The notes: generated by a model not told the origin, from the sequence alone. A DNA stretch of 64,000 nt from CAVTZP01 sp963739245 (GCA_963739245.1 CAVTZP010000003.1:62001-126000); one strand, 5' to 3'. Numbered from the stretch's first letter, positions 1 to 9,530 are shown. A program made the numbers and translations.

Positions 1-890
1 AAGGGGATTTTATTTTCATTAAAGGAGACATAAGAGAAAGCAAAAAAGTATTAGAAATTTTCAAGAATTATGAACCAAATTTAGTTTTGCATTTAGCCGC
101 CCAAGTAACAATGGTTACTTCGGTAACAAATCCTAGAGAAGATTTTGAGATAAATGCTTTAGGGACTTTTAATATTTTAGAAGCAATGAGAGAAGTAAGA
201 AGTGAGGCCGCCGCACTCTATAGTTCAACTAATAAGGTAATGGGTGAGTTGCTTTATATTCCTGTTGTTGAAAAGGAAAAAAGATACATCTACAAAAATA
301 TTAAAGGAATAAATGAGAAATTCCCTCTTGATTTTCATGGGCCGTATGGTTGTTCTAAAGGTTGCGGAGATCAATATTTCATTGATTATTCGAGGATTTT
401 TGGTTTAAATACAGTTGTTTTTCGTCAGTCAGGGATTTATGGGCCCCATCAATTCGGCATTGAGGAACAGGGCTGGATTGCCTGGTTTTGTAATGCTTTA
501 TTGCTCGATAAACCGGTTACGATTTTTGGTAATGGAAAACAAGTTAGAGATGTTTTATATATTGATGATTTAATTAAAGCCTATGATTTATCTCTAAAAA
601 ATATTAAAAAAACCCGGGGGAACGCTTATAACATTGGCGGGGGAGCAGATTTTTCTCTTTCTATTTGGGAATTGTTTGAAATCCTAGAGAGATTAGTCGG
701 CAAAAAATTTAATTATAAATCCGGTCCTTGGAGGCCAGGCGATCAAAAGATTTATATATCAGATATTTCCTTAGCTAAAAAGGATTTTAATTGGAAATCG
801 ACAATTTCTCCCCAAAGAGGGATAGAAAAACTTTATAGTTGGATATATCAGAATAAAGATTTTATTGAAAAAGCCGGTGTTTTTAAATAA
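1..890 (+). CDS. NAD-dependent epimerase, CDP-tyvelose/CDP-paratose 2-epimerase-like (5' truncated)
   Basis: This is an SDR-fold sugar-nucleotide epimerase, closest by eye to CDP-paratose 2-epimerase (tyvelose synthesis for surface polysaccharide). The reading frame is open to the left edge through position 3, so the N-terminal NAD-binding glycine motif is outside the window and the first ATG at 87 is internal. Visible family features are an HLAAQV segment, the SSTNKV block (Met follows where the enzyme usually has Tyr), the catalytic YxxxK in PYGCSKG, RQSGIYGP, and GKQVRDVLYIDDL before a C-terminal substrate domain. The gene is strikingly AT-rich in sequence and codon choice compared with everything downstream, which suggests lateral acquisition. 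The family is clear; the exact sugar substrate is inferred. Confidence 0.8.
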   Translation, partial: GDFIFIKGDIRESKKVLEIFKNYEPNLVLHLAAQVTMVTSVTNPREDFEINALGTFNILEAMREVRSEAAALYSSTNKVMGELLYIPVVEKEKRYIYKNIKGINEKFPLDFHGPYGCSKGCGDQYFIDYSRIFGLNTVVFRQSGIYGPHQFGIEEQGWIAWFCNALLLDKPVTIFGNGKQVRDVLYIDDLIKAYDLSLKNIKKTRGNAYNIGGGADFSLSIWELFEILERLVGKKFNYKSGPWRPGDQKIYISDISLAKKDFNWKSTISPQRGIEKLYSWIYQNKDFIEKAGVFK

Positions 891-965
891 TGTTGATATA
901 ATTACCAGAAAATGCCATAATGATACTCACTTGGGGGCGCTATTTATTGCTTCTGAGGTGTTGCC

Positions 966-1175
966 ATGTTAAAAATAAAATGCCCTAAATGCGGAACTGA
1001 GAGCACTATGGTGCTGAGCCAGCTAAACTTCGAGGGTCCATACCGTTGCTGGAAATGCAAGGAGACCTTTACCCTCAAGATAGAAGGCAAGGAGATCAAG
1101 TCCCTTGAACCCCTCAGCCTGGATGAATTTGAAAGAAAAAGACAGCAAATAGAAACGCAGCGAGATAAAAAGTGA
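966..1175 (+). CDS. Small zinc-ribbon protein
   Basis: A 69-residue protein beginning MLKIKCPKCGTES with a second CWKC knuckle about twenty residues later. The four cysteines (CPxC and CxxC) form a treble-clef/zinc-ribbon like the MJ0042-type fingers. The C-terminal third is charged and probably helical. Such proteins are usually of unknown function and may bind nucleic acid or protein. It lies 75 bp after the epimerase, and base composition returns here to that of the rest of the window. It is convergent with the HIT gene. Confidence 0.6.
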   Translation: MLKIKCPKCGTESTMVLSQLNFEGPYRCWKCKETFTLKIEGKEIKSLEPLSLDEFERKRQQIETQRDKK

Positions 1176-1200
1176 AAATCCCCTAAAGGCTAGCGTTGAC

Positions 1201-1674
1201 TTAGAATTTGCCTTTTAACTTTTCATAGGTCTCGGCTAAGGCTTCAGGTATTACCCTGACATCAGATAGTACCGGCATAAAGTTGGTATCCCCCTGCCAG
1301 CGTGGCACGATATGAGTATGAAAATGCCCCTCTAGCCCAGCCCCAGCCACCTTCCCCATATTTATACCAATATTAAACCCGGCAGGATTGAATACCCCTC
1401 TTAAAACCTTCAGGCTTCGGCTAACTATTTCAAAATGCTCATGAAGCTCCTCTTTGGTTAGCCCCTCCAAGGTAGCGACATGGCGGTAGGGGGTTATCAT
1501 CAGGTGACCCGGGTTATAGGGATAGCTATTCAAAATAACGAAGTTCTTTTTACCCCGGTACAGGATATAGCTCTGAGCATCGCTATCCTGCCCGGGCTTC
1601 TCGCAGAGAAAGCATCCCTCCACCTTCTCCATCTGGATATACTTTATCCGCCACGGTGCCCAAATTTGCTTCAT
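1201..1674 (-). CDS. HIT family nucleotide hydrolase/phosphorylase
   Basis: A 157-residue histidine-triad protein. The HxHxH active site is His117, His119, His121 in HFHTHIVPRW. The N-terminus (IWAPWR) and the CFLC pair near residue 21 match the Ap4A-phosphorylase-like HIT branch of actinobacteria and Chloroflexota, which cleaves dinucleoside polyphosphates or AMP conjugates in the cytoplasm. Length is normal for the family. It stands alone, with a GC-rich palindromic repeat upstream. Substrate is inferred from family only. Confidence 0.85.
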   Translation of the reverse strand: MKQIWAPWRIKYIQMEKVEGCFLCEKPGQDSDAQSYILYRGKKNFVILNSYPYNPGHLMITPYRHVATLEGLTKEELHEHFEIVSRSLKVLRGVFNPAGFNIGINMGKVAGAGLEGHFHTHIVPRWQGDTNFMPVLSDVRVIPEALAETYEKLKGKF

Positions 1675-1745
1675 TTTATTCTCCTTAGCGCTAATCAGTG
1701 CTATTTTAGTCGGCTAAAGCTCAGCCGTCAAAGGGAGACATCATA

Positions 1746-1948
1746 AACCCCATCCCCCTGACCCCCTTCCCCTTGAGGGGAAGGGGGAAGTAGTTTTAAG
1801 AGGGGGGCTTCGCCCCCCCTCTTTTATCTCCTCCCCCTCTCCAAGAATGGAGAGGGGGATAAAGGGGGTGAGGTCACCATATAAAGCTAAAGCGGGTTCC
1901 CAGGAAAATCAAAGATTTTTCTGGGTGCTTAAAGGGGGTGAGGTTGAT
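1746..1948. repeat. Compound palindromic intergenic repeat, copy 1 (long form with extra hairpin)
   Basis: This fills most of the 364-bp gap between the HIT gene and the radical SAM gene. It contains three nested hairpins: a CCCCTT/AAGGGG arm, a central GGGGGCTTCGCCCCC stem, and a CCCTCTCC/GGAGAGGG stem. It is flanked by inverted ends reading CCCCATCCCCC and AGGGGGTGAGGT. The last 80 bp carry an added module with a 12-bp hairpin (arms 1899-1910 and 1914-1925, 3-nt loop). No gene is apparent in the gap. The same architecture recurs at ten other sites in this window. Confidence 0.85.
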
Positions 1949-2038
1949 AAACAATCTATAAAGCAATTGTAAAAATTAAAGCCATAGTCTATAGTTAGAT
2001 ATCATAAAGTTAGACCTGACAAAGATGGAGAGCATAGG

Positions 2039-3868
2039 TTGACCTATCCTGATAATATTCTTCATCAGGTTATTAAACCGGCTCGCTATACCGGCGGCGA
2101 GTGGAATAGCATCGTAAAGGACTGGGACAAAACCAATATCAAGTTTGCCCTCTGCTACCCCGATTTATACGAAATAGGCATGTCCAATATGGCTCTGCCC
2201 ATCCTCTGTGACCTGCTCAATCGCCAGCCGGATGTCCTCGCCGAAAGGGTCTATGCCCCGTGGATAGATATGGAAGCCGCCATGCGAGCGGCAGGTATTC
2301 CCCTGCTCAGCCTTGAATCCAAACACCCATTAAAAGACTTTGACATTATCGGTTTCTCCCTGGACTATGAGCTTACCTACACCAATGTTTTGAACCTCCT
2401 TGACCTGGCACAAATACCAGTCCTGGCTTCAGAAAGAGGTGATTCCCATCCCGTAGTAATCGCCGGTGGCAGTTGCGCACTAAACCCTGAGCCCATGTCT
2501 GACTTTATTGACTTCTTTGTTACCGGGGATGGGGAAGAGGTAGTGCTTGAGCTTCTTAATTGCCTCCGGGACTGGAAGATAAATGGAGCCTCCAAAAAAG
2601 AGCTGCTGCGCCAGGTGGCTAACATCCCCGGCATCTATGTGCCCAGCCTTTATCGGGTGGAATACCAGGCTGACGGGGTGGTTAAAAGCATTACCCCCAC
2701 CGTGGCTGAGGCTAAACCGGTTATCCAGCGACGGATAGTAGCCAAGCTCCCTCCGCCGGTCACCAGACCGGTGGTGCCCTACATTGAGGTTGTACATGAC
2801 CGGGGGGCGGTGGAGATTCAGCGGGGTTGCGCTCGCGGCTGCCGCTTCTGCCAGGCAGGGATTATATACCGCCCGCTGCGCCTGCGCCCTCAGGAAGAGA
2901 TTATAGGGGCGGTGGGGGAGCTTATTGCTAACTGTGGCTATAATGATATTTCCCTGGTCTCACTAAGCACCAGTGACTATCCCCAAATTGAGGAATTGGT
3001 GGCCAGCCTTGTCCGTAACTATAATAACATCACCCTATCACTCCCCAGCCTCCGCATTGATAGCTGTTCCATAAGATTGATGGACTCCCTCCCCCGCAGA
3101 AAGACAGGGCTTACCTTCGCCCCGGAGGCAGGAAGCGAAAGGCTGCGCCGACTCATCAACAAGGGTGCTTCTGAGGATGAAATCGTGGAAACCGCGGCCG
3201 CTGCCTTCGCCCGAGGCTGGACTGGTCTTAAGCTTTATTTCATGCTCGGCTTACCCACCGAGACCACTGATGATGTTGAGGAGATTGTCCAGCTGGTAGA
3301 TAAAATCCGCTCGGCGGGAAAGAGAACGGGTAGAACGCCCAGGGTAAGGATTAGCCTGTCAACCTTTGTCCCCAAGCCCCACACCCCGTTTCAATGGGTA
3401 GCCCAGGAAAGCGAACCCCGGCTAAATGACCGGCACGAACTGCTCAAGCTTGGGCTACGCCGAAAGGGGAGCTCAATCTCCTGGCAGGACCCAAAGGTAA
3501 GCCAGCTTGAGGCGGTATTATCGCGGGGGGACAGAAGATTGGGTAAGGTCATCTACGGCGCCTGGAAGCTGGGTTCGACCTTCGACGCCTGGCATGAAGG
3601 CTTTGACTATCAAAAATGGCTTCGCGCCTTTGATGAGGCCGGGCTTGAAGCTGACTTTTATGCCCGGCGGGAGCGCCCTGTAGACGAGCACTTGCCCTGG
3701 GCTCATATTGATGTTGGGGTAACCCCAGCCTTCCTCAAACGAGAATACCAGCGGGCGATAAAAGGCAAGGAAACCCCAGACTGCCGCTCCGAGTCATGTA
3801 ATGCCTGCGGGCTGGAGCGCTGGCATGAGGACTGCCAGCAAAAAATCAAGGGGCACCCCCCTACTTAG
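2039..3868 (+). CDS. B12-binding/radical SAM protein (TIGR03960-like)
   Basis: A 609-residue protein with an N-terminal cobalamin-binding-like domain (ALCYPDLYEIG, then GG and GDGEE motifs) and a radical SAM domain whose CxxxCxxC is Cys264, Cys268, Cys271 (CARGCRFC). A conserved CxxCG pair lies near the C-terminus. The architecture matches the TIGR03960 family, whose reaction is unknown; in many genomes it neighbours a DUF2344 protein and RNase G, which are absent here. The start is TTG, with GGAG eight bases upstream (2027-2030). Its 3' end overlaps gyrA's 3' end by 8 bp in convergent orientation. Confidence 0.8.
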   Translation: MTYPDNILHQVIKPARYTGGEWNSIVKDWDKTNIKFALCYPDLYEIGMSNMALPILCDLLNRQPDVLAERVYAPWIDMEAAMRAAGIPLLSLESKHPLKDFDIIGFSLDYELTYTNVLNLLDLAQIPVLASERGDSHPVVIAGGSCALNPEPMSDFIDFFVTGDGEEVVLELLNCLRDWKINGASKKELLRQVANIPGIYVPSLYRVEYQADGVVKSITPTVAEAKPVIQRRIVAKLPPPVTRPVVPYIEVVHDRGAVEIQRGCARGCRFCQAGIIYRPLRLRPQEEIIGAVGELIANCGYNDISLVSLSTSDYPQIEELVASLVRNYNNITLSLPSLRIDSCSIRLMDSLPRRKTGLTFAPEAGSERLRRLINKGASEDEIVETAAAAFARGWTGLKLYFMLGLPTETTDDVEEIVQLVDKIRSAGKRTGRTPRVRISLSTFVPKPHTPFQWVAQESEPRLNDRHELLKLGLRRKGSSISWQDPKVSQLEAVLSRGDRRLGKVIYGAWKLGSTFDAWHEGFDYQKWLRAFDEAGLEADFYARRERPVDEHLPWAHIDVGVTPAFLKREYQRAIKGKETPDCRSESCNACGLERWHEDCQQKIKGHPPT

Positions 3869-6311
3869 TCTCCTTCTCAAAGCACGCGATAGCCACCACC
3901 CTATCACCCGGCTCAAGCTCCTGCAGCTTCACCCCCTGAGTGCTCCTGCCCAGAATAGTAATGCCCTGTCTCGGGTCTTTCTCTTTCACCGGGGTCTGAA
4001 TGACAATACCCTCAGCCGATATAATCATTACCTGCTGGGATAGGGAAACGATGGTGGCGGCGGCAACATTACCCGTTTTCTCAGTAAGCCTAAACGTCCT
4101 GACCCCCCCACCAGCCCGATGCTGCCGGGGATAGTCAGCGACTGGGGTTAGCTTACCAAAGCCGCCGGTGGTAACGGCTAATACATAGGCTTTGGGGCGG
4201 ACAATATCCATACTAACCACCTGGTCACCAGAGCTGAGACGGATGCCACGCACCCCGCCACCGGTTCTGGAGACAGCCCTCAACTCAGATACGGCAAACC
4301 TGATTGCCCCCCCTTGCTCAGTGACCAGAAGGACATCGTCATGGTCAGTGGCTAAACAGGCAGCCACCAGCTCATCCGCCGGCTCCAGGTCCGTGGCAAT
4401 AAGCCCACTACTTCGCACCGAGGCAAAACTATCCACCGGTGTCTTTTTTATCTCCCCGTAGCGGGTAGCCATTAGTAAATAGGCGCCGGGGGTGAAATCA
4501 GCCAGCACTACCATAGCGGTAACCTTCTCATCACCAGCAATAGAGAAAAGGTTAACCACCGCCATCCCCTTAGCCACGCGGGAGCTATCAGCCTGGATCT
4601 CATGGCACTTAAGATGGAAGACCCGGCCCCGATTGGTGAAGAAAAGCAGGTTATCATGGGTATCGGCCACCGCCAGAAGCCTTACTGCATCTGTCTCCCT
4701 GGTTACCATCCCAATGATACCCTTGCCCCCGCGGTGCTGTGAACTATAGCTGCGAGCGACTACCCGTTTAACAAACCCGCGGTTGCTGAGGGTAACCACG
4801 ACGTCTTGATGCGGGATAAGGTCTTCCTCACGAAACTCAGTTATCTCCTCCCCGCTTATCTCGGTTCGCCGTGGGTCAGCATACTGGGAGTTTAACTCGT
4901 TCACCTCCTCCTTTATCAGGAGAAGTATTCTCCTCGGGTTAGCCAGAAGGTCTTCCAGATAGGCAATTGTCTTTACTACCTCAGCGTATTCGTCAAGTAT
5001 CTTTTGCCGCTCCAGATTAGCCAGCCGACGCAATTGCATATCAAGAATCGCCTGCGCCTGAGCCTGGGATAAGCCAAAGCCAGTCATAAGCTCACTGCGG
5101 GCAATCTCAGCCGTTTGTGATTTTTTGATGGTAGCAATCACCTTATCGATATTGGCTAGGGCGATTTTAAGCCCCTCCAGAATATGAGCCCTCGCCTTAG
5201 CCACCCCAAGGTCAAACCGGGAGCGCCGGGTGATAACCTCGTGGCGGAAGTCAATATAATACTGAAGCGCCTCCTTAAGACTGATTACCCGGGGCTGACC
5301 GTCAACCAGAGCCAGCATATTAATGAAGAAGGCTGACTGCATTGCGGTGTGCTTATAAAGGTTATTCAGCACCTGCCTCGGTTCCGCCTCCCGCTTCAGC
5401 TCAATGACAACACGCATACCCTGGCGGTCTGACTCGTCACGCAGCCCGCTGATGCCCTCAACCTTCCGGTCCTTGACCAGGTTGGCAATCCTCTCCACCA
5501 GGGCCGCCTTATTCGTCTGATACGGAAGCTCAGTGATAACTATCTGCTGCCGCCCAGCCCCCGCCATGTCACCGAGGTGAGCCCTAGCCCTGACTACCAC
5601 CCTCCCATGCCCGGTGGCATAGGTATTCTTAATCTCCTCCCCGCCGAGGATGATGCCGGCGGTGGGGAAATCAGGTCCTTTAATAAACTGGGTAAGCTCA
5701 TCAACGGTAGCATCGGGATTATCAATGAGGTAAGAGATGGCGTCACACACCTCCCCGAGATTATGAGGGGGAATACTGGTCGCCATCCCCACGGCAATAC
5801 CAGAGCTACCATTAACCAGCAGATTGGGTAAGCGGCTGGGTAAGACCAGAGGCTCCTTAAGGCTATTATCAAAGTTGGGCATGAAGTTAACGGTCTCTTT
5901 ATCAATATCAACCAGCATCTCCTCAGCAATCTTGGTCAGGCGCGCCTCGGTATAGCGCATCGCTGCCGGGGGGTCATCATCAATGCTGCCAAAATTGCCC
6001 TGTCCATCAACCAGGACATATCGCATCGAGAAGTCCTGTGCCATACGCACCATGGCTTCATAAATCGGGGCATCGCCATGAGGATGATACTTGCCCATAA
6101 CCTCGCCGACGATACGGGCGCTCTTCTTGTGGGGGCTGGCATGAATTAGCCCCAGCCCAGCCATAGCATAGAGAATGCGCCGCTGCACCGGCTTTAAGCC
6201 GTCCCGCACATCGGGCAGGGCACGGGAAACGATGACGCTCATGGCATAATCAAGGTAAGAGCTGCTCATCTCATCTTCAATATTTACCGGTTTGGTCCTG
6301 CCTAAAACCAT
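3861..6311 (-). CDS. gyrA: DNA gyrase subunit A
   Basis: An 816-residue type IIA topoisomerase breakage-reunion subunit that pairs with GyrB to supercoil DNA. The catalytic tyrosine is Tyr120 in AAMRYTEARL. The quinolone-resistance region reads HPHGDAPIYE, giving Ala81 and Glu85 where E. coli has Ser83 and Asp87. The C-terminal beta-pinwheel carries a GyrA-box-like QHRGGKG and a second QHRAGGG. It is the last gene of an apparent operon, 15 bp after the TPR gene. gyrB is 12 kb away on the same strand. Confidence 0.97.
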   Translation of the reverse strand: MVLGRTKPVNIEDEMSSSYLDYAMSVIVSRALPDVRDGLKPVQRRILYAMAGLGLIHASPHKKSARIVGEVMGKYHPHGDAPIYEAMVRMAQDFSMRYVLVDGQGNFGSIDDDPPAAMRYTEARLTKIAEEMLVDIDKETVNFMPNFDNSLKEPLVLPSRLPNLLVNGSSGIAVGMATSIPPHNLGEVCDAISYLIDNPDATVDELTQFIKGPDFPTAGIILGGEEIKNTYATGHGRVVVRARAHLGDMAGAGRQQIVITELPYQTNKAALVERIANLVKDRKVEGISGLRDESDRQGMRVVIELKREAEPRQVLNNLYKHTAMQSAFFINMLALVDGQPRVISLKEALQYYIDFRHEVITRRSRFDLGVAKARAHILEGLKIALANIDKVIATIKKSQTAEIARSELMTGFGLSQAQAQAILDMQLRRLANLERQKILDEYAEVVKTIAYLEDLLANPRRILLLIKEEVNELNSQYADPRRTEISGEEITEFREEDLIPHQDVVVTLSNRGFVKRVVARSYSSQHRGGKGIIGMVTRETDAVRLLAVADTHDNLLFFTNRGRVFHLKCHEIQADSSRVAKGMAVVNLFSIAGDEKVTAMVVLADFTPGAYLLMATRYGEIKKTPVDSFASVRSSGLIATDLEPADELVAACLATDHDDVLLVTEQGGAIRFAVSELRAVSRTGGGVRGIRLSSGDQVVSMDIVRPKAYVLAVTTGGFGKLTPVADYPRQHRAGGGVRTFRLTEKTGNVAAATIVSLSQQVMIISAEGIVIQTPVKEKDPRQGITILGRSTQGVKLQELEPGDRVVAIACFEKETK

Positions 6312-6326
6312 ACTGATTGAAACCTC

Positions 6327-7091
6327 CTACTCCTCGTTAGCAATCTCCCCCTCAATCTCAGGAAATTCCTCCCCTGCTGCCTCTAGGTGCTCCAGTTCAC
6401 GCCGGAGCACCTTATCGCTAAGATAAGGATGAAGACCTTCGCCCCCCTTGGGCGGGAAGGAAAGCTGCCCGGCCTGAGAGGGGTCCTGATATACCTCCCG
6501 GATAATGACGGTCACCCTGTCCTCGGCCGAGCTGACAATGGCGCCAGTATACTGGTTACCCCCCCCCATTAGCTTGATAAGCCGCTGAGCGTGCCTGGGC
6601 TCCACCACCCCTAAATACTCACCGCGGCTATTCTCCACCGCTAAACTGGAATCATTTACCTTTAAATATACCTTATCACCAGCCACAATCTTGGCTAGCA
6701 CCTCTCGCGGTGCCAGGCGATGGAGGTTAACTACACCCGCCTTCCCTGTCTCCTCAATAAAATGCTGGGGCTCAGCCTTATCCGAATCAGCCTGCGGGCT
6801 AGCCACCGCCTCACCTAAATAGGACAAACGGCGAAGATTCTTCTGGGCAATGACATTATACGGGTCAAGCGCCAAAGCCTTGGTGTAGGCTTCCTTGGCC
6901 AGTGAGTACTCGCCGAGCTCAATATAGGCTTTCCCCAGGCGATTATAGGCATCAACATCGTTGGGGAAGCTTTCTATTATCTCCTGGTTAGCCGCCACCG
7001 CCTCCCGCCACCGCCCCTGCATCGCCAGGGCTATGGCATTCTTGCTGCGCTGGCGTCTTATCCTTACCTGTTCCTCTTCCTGATACGCCAT
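6327..7091 (-). CDS. TPR repeat protein
   Basis: A 254-residue soluble protein. The first ~85 residues hold two to three tetratricopeptide repeats (WREAVAANQEIIESFPNDVDAYNRLGKAYIELGEY, split here by position, around residues 28-80), a protein-interaction scaffold. The remainder (about 110-254) is a separate domain with alternating hydrophobic strands that I do not recognise. It lies between lysC (24 bp away) and gyrA (15 bp away) on the same strand, so it is probably co-transcribed. Function unknown. Confidence 0.75.
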   Translation of the reverse strand: MAYQEEEQVRIRRQRSKNAIALAMQGRWREAVAANQEIIESFPNDVDAYNRLGKAYIELGEYSLAKEAYTKALALDPYNVIAQKNLRRLSYLGEAVASPQADSDKAEPQHFIEETGKAGVVNLHRLAPREVLAKIVAGDKVYLKVNDSSLAVENSRGEYLGVVEPRHAQRLIKLMGGGNQYTGAIVSSAEDRVTVIIREVYQDPSQAGQLSFPPKGGEGLHPYLSDKVLRRELEHLEAAGEEFPEIEGEIANEE

Positions 7092-7115
7092 CCTCGCCTC
7101 CGCTCCAGGCCATCC

Positions 7116-8330
7116 TTACCTTTCTAACTCAAAGGCACGGTGTAAAGCCTGAACTGCATCCTTGACCCTGGCTTCATCAATAATACAGGTTATCCTTATC
7201 TCCGAGGTAGTAATAAGCTGAATGTTAATCCCCTTCTCACTGAGAGCGCCGAACATTCTGGCGGCATAGCCCGGGGTATTCTGCATGCCGGTGCCAATAA
7301 TGCTGATCTTGCCCAATTTGGCGTCGCTGGCACAATCCCGGGCGCCAATTGACTTGGCTATAGGCTTGACCACCTCCATTGCCTTACGTAGCTGGCTTTT
7401 AGCCACGGTAAAGGTTAAATCGGTAATATTATTGATGCTGGCATTCTGAACAATGGTATCAATGCTGATGTTCGCCTTGGCTAATGACTCAAAGATAGCG
7501 GCGGCAATGCCGGGGCGGTCGGGAACACCGACCACGGTTATCTTAGCCACATCAAGGTCATGAGCAATACCCCTCACCTTATTTCTTACTTCCATAGATA
7601 CCCCTCCATGAATTAGCGTACCTGGATTATCAGTAAAGCTGGAGGCAACCAGGATGGGAACACTAAACAGCTCCCCGAGCTCAACCGCCCGCGGGTGCAT
7701 CACCTTAGCCCCGTAGGTTGCTAGCTCCAGCATTTCTTCATAGCCAATCTCCGGTAGCTTCTGGGCTTCAGGGACAATCCTCGGGTCAGCAGTATATACC
7801 CCCTCAACATCGGTATATATCTGGCAGACCTTCGCCCCGAGGCTGACCGCTAAAGCCACGGCCGTCGTATCGGAACCACCACGCCCCAGGGTAGTTACGT
7901 CCATTTCATCGGTAATCCCCTGAAAGCCGGCAACAATGACAATATTCCCCTTCTCCAGCTCCCTGGTTATCCTCTCCGGGTCAACCCTCTGGATTCGGGC
8001 CCGGCTGTAGGTTGAGTCAGTCCTTATCCCCGCCTGAGCGCCGGAAAGGCTAATCGCCTCATAGCCCATAGCCTTAAGCGCCATTGCCAGCAGGGTGCAG
8101 GAAATAATCTCGCCGGTAGAGAGTAGCATATCAAGCTCCCGCTCATCAGGGCGGCTGGTTATCTGGTAGGCAAGCTTGATTAGCTCATCAGTGGTATCCC
8201 CCATCGCCGAGACGACGACTACCAGCTGATTGCCCTTATCTTTGGTCTGGGCAACCCGCCGGGCGACGTTCTTTATTTTCTTGGCATTCCCCACCGACGA
8301 GCCGCCGTATTTTTGCACGATTAGAGCCAT
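7116..8330 (-). CDS. lysC: Aspartate kinase
   Basis: A 404-residue aspartokinase that phosphorylates L-aspartate, the first step to lysine, threonine and methionine. The signature KYGGSSVG is at the N-terminus. The kinase core includes GRGGSDTTA, and two ACT domains occupy about residues 265-404, the usual site of lysine/threonine feedback. Length matches the monofunctional class. It starts 2 bp after the phosphoglycerate-mutase-like gene, which supports a shared role of the pair in threonine synthesis. Confidence 0.95.
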   Translation of the reverse strand: MALIVQKYGGSSVGNAKKIKNVARRVAQTKDKGNQLVVVVSAMGDTTDELIKLAYQITSRPDERELDMLLSTGEIISCTLLAMALKAMGYEAISLSGAQAGIRTDSTYSRARIQRVDPERITRELEKGNIVIVAGFQGITDEMDVTTLGRGGSDTTAVALAVSLGAKVCQIYTDVEGVYTADPRIVPEAQKLPEIGYEEMLELATYGAKVMHPRAVELGELFSVPILVASSFTDNPGTLIHGGVSMEVRNKVRGIAHDLDVAKITVVGVPDRPGIAAAIFESLAKANISIDTIVQNASINNITDLTFTVAKSQLRKAMEVVKPIAKSIGARDCASDAKLGKISIIGTGMQNTPGYAARMFGALSEKGINIQLITTSEIRITCIIDEARVKDAVQALHRAFELER

Positions 8331-8332
8331 AT

Positions 8333-9520
8333 CTACTCCCCTATCAACCTCCTCATAATATTATACCCATTCTCAATAAAAAAACCTACACTTTTTGCCT
8401 CAGCCTCGGTAAATCTTTTTGCCCCGTTAGCCTTAAATCCTTCCCCCCACAGCAGAAATGGAACCGGGTCGCCGGTGTGGGTCTGGGTCTTAATCGGGGT
8501 GGGGTGGTCAGGGAGAATTAGTAACCGCAAGTCATCTGGTTGCCAAGAGCGCAAACGACTTATAACCTCACTGTCCACCCTCTCAATCGCCTCTACTTTA
8601 TCATCAATAGCACCGGCGTGGGCGGCTTCATCCGACGCCTCAATATGAATAACGACCAGGTCACACTGTCCAAGTGCCTTAAGAGCGCCATCCGCTTGAG
8701 CCGCATAGTCATTGTCCAGACCATCGCTCACCCCGGGTATCTCCAGTACCCCCATCCCCAGCATTCTAGCTAAGCCGCGGAGGAGGTCAACCCCGGAGGT
8801 GAGGGCAGCACTGAGGCCGTAGACCGGCTTAAATTCGGGCATATCGGGCGCTTTACCACTACCCCAGAAGAGCCAGATTGATGTCGCCGGGATATCACCG
8901 CGAGCGGCCCGTTTGACGTTAATTGGGTGGTCTTTCAGCACCGCCTCCGAGCGTTGCATCAGGTCGCGCAGAATGTCGCTTCCCTTACCCCGGGGAAGAA
9001 AATCCTTAACCGGCTTATTGGGGATATCGTGGGGCGGGGTGCAGATAGCCGAAAGCGCTTCCTCTCTGCCGGTAAGCTTACAGATATGGCGGTAGCTGAC
9101 GCCGGGGTAAAAATGAATCTGGTCATTACCCAGGCTTTCGTTTAGAGCAGCGATAAGCGGTTTTGCCTCTCCGGTGCTGATATGACCGGCGCTATAGTCC
9201 CACATCCGGCCGTCACGAATCGCCACCAGATTGCAGCGAAAAACAACCTCCCCTTCGCTCACGAGTATGCCCAAACTTTTGGCTTCAATACCCGCACGAC
9301 CTTTATAATAAATTTTCGGGTCATAGCCCAGCACCGACAGGCAGGCGCAGGCGCTGGACGGTTCCATCCCCACCGGCACCGTGCGCACCAGCCCAAGGAT
9401 ACCCTCCTTTGCCATGGCGTCAAGGTTTTGGGTACGGGCAAGCTCAAGGCAGGTCTTGCCACCACGCTGGGGCAGCGGTAAGCCTGAGGCACCGTCAATT
9501 ATTACGATGGCATATTTCAT
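8333..9520 (-). CDS. Cofactor-independent phosphoglycerate mutase family protein; putative homoserine kinase
   Basis: A 395-residue alkaline-phosphatase-superfamily metalloenzyme related to archaeal-type ApgM. Visible motifs are an early IIDG, SVLGYDP and YYKGRAGIEA in the substrate region, and DEAAHAG and PDHPTP near the metal site. In families of this kind next to aspartate kinase, the product has been proposed to be a non-orthologous homoserine kinase rather than a glycolytic mutase. Here it is the first gene of the operon and only 2 bp before lysC, which favours that reading. A true 2,3-bisphosphoglycerate-independent mutase remains possible. Confidence 0.75.
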   Translation of the reverse strand: MKYAIVIIDGASGLPLPQRGGKTCLELARTQNLDAMAKEGILGLVRTVPVGMEPSSACACLSVLGYDPKIYYKGRAGIEAKSLGILVSEGEVVFRCNLVAIRDGRMWDYSAGHISTGEAKPLIAALNESLGNDQIHFYPGVSYRHICKLTGREEALSAICTPPHDIPNKPVKDFLPRGKGSDILRDLMQRSEAVLKDHPINVKRAARGDIPATSIWLFWGSGKAPDMPEFKPVYGLSAALTSGVDLLRGLARMLGMGVLEIPGVSDGLDNDYAAQADGALKALGQCDLVVIHIEASDEAAHAGAIDDKVEAIERVDSEVISRLRSWQPDDLRLLILPDHPTPIKTQTHTGDPVPFLLWGEGFKANGAKRFTEAEAKSVGFFIENGYNIMRRLIGE

Positions 9521-9530
9521 TTTTATTAAA

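Noticed and set aside
1746..1948. CRISPR-like array from repeated GC-rich units
   Set aside because: The units are nested palindromes of different length without regular spacers; no cas genes are nearby.
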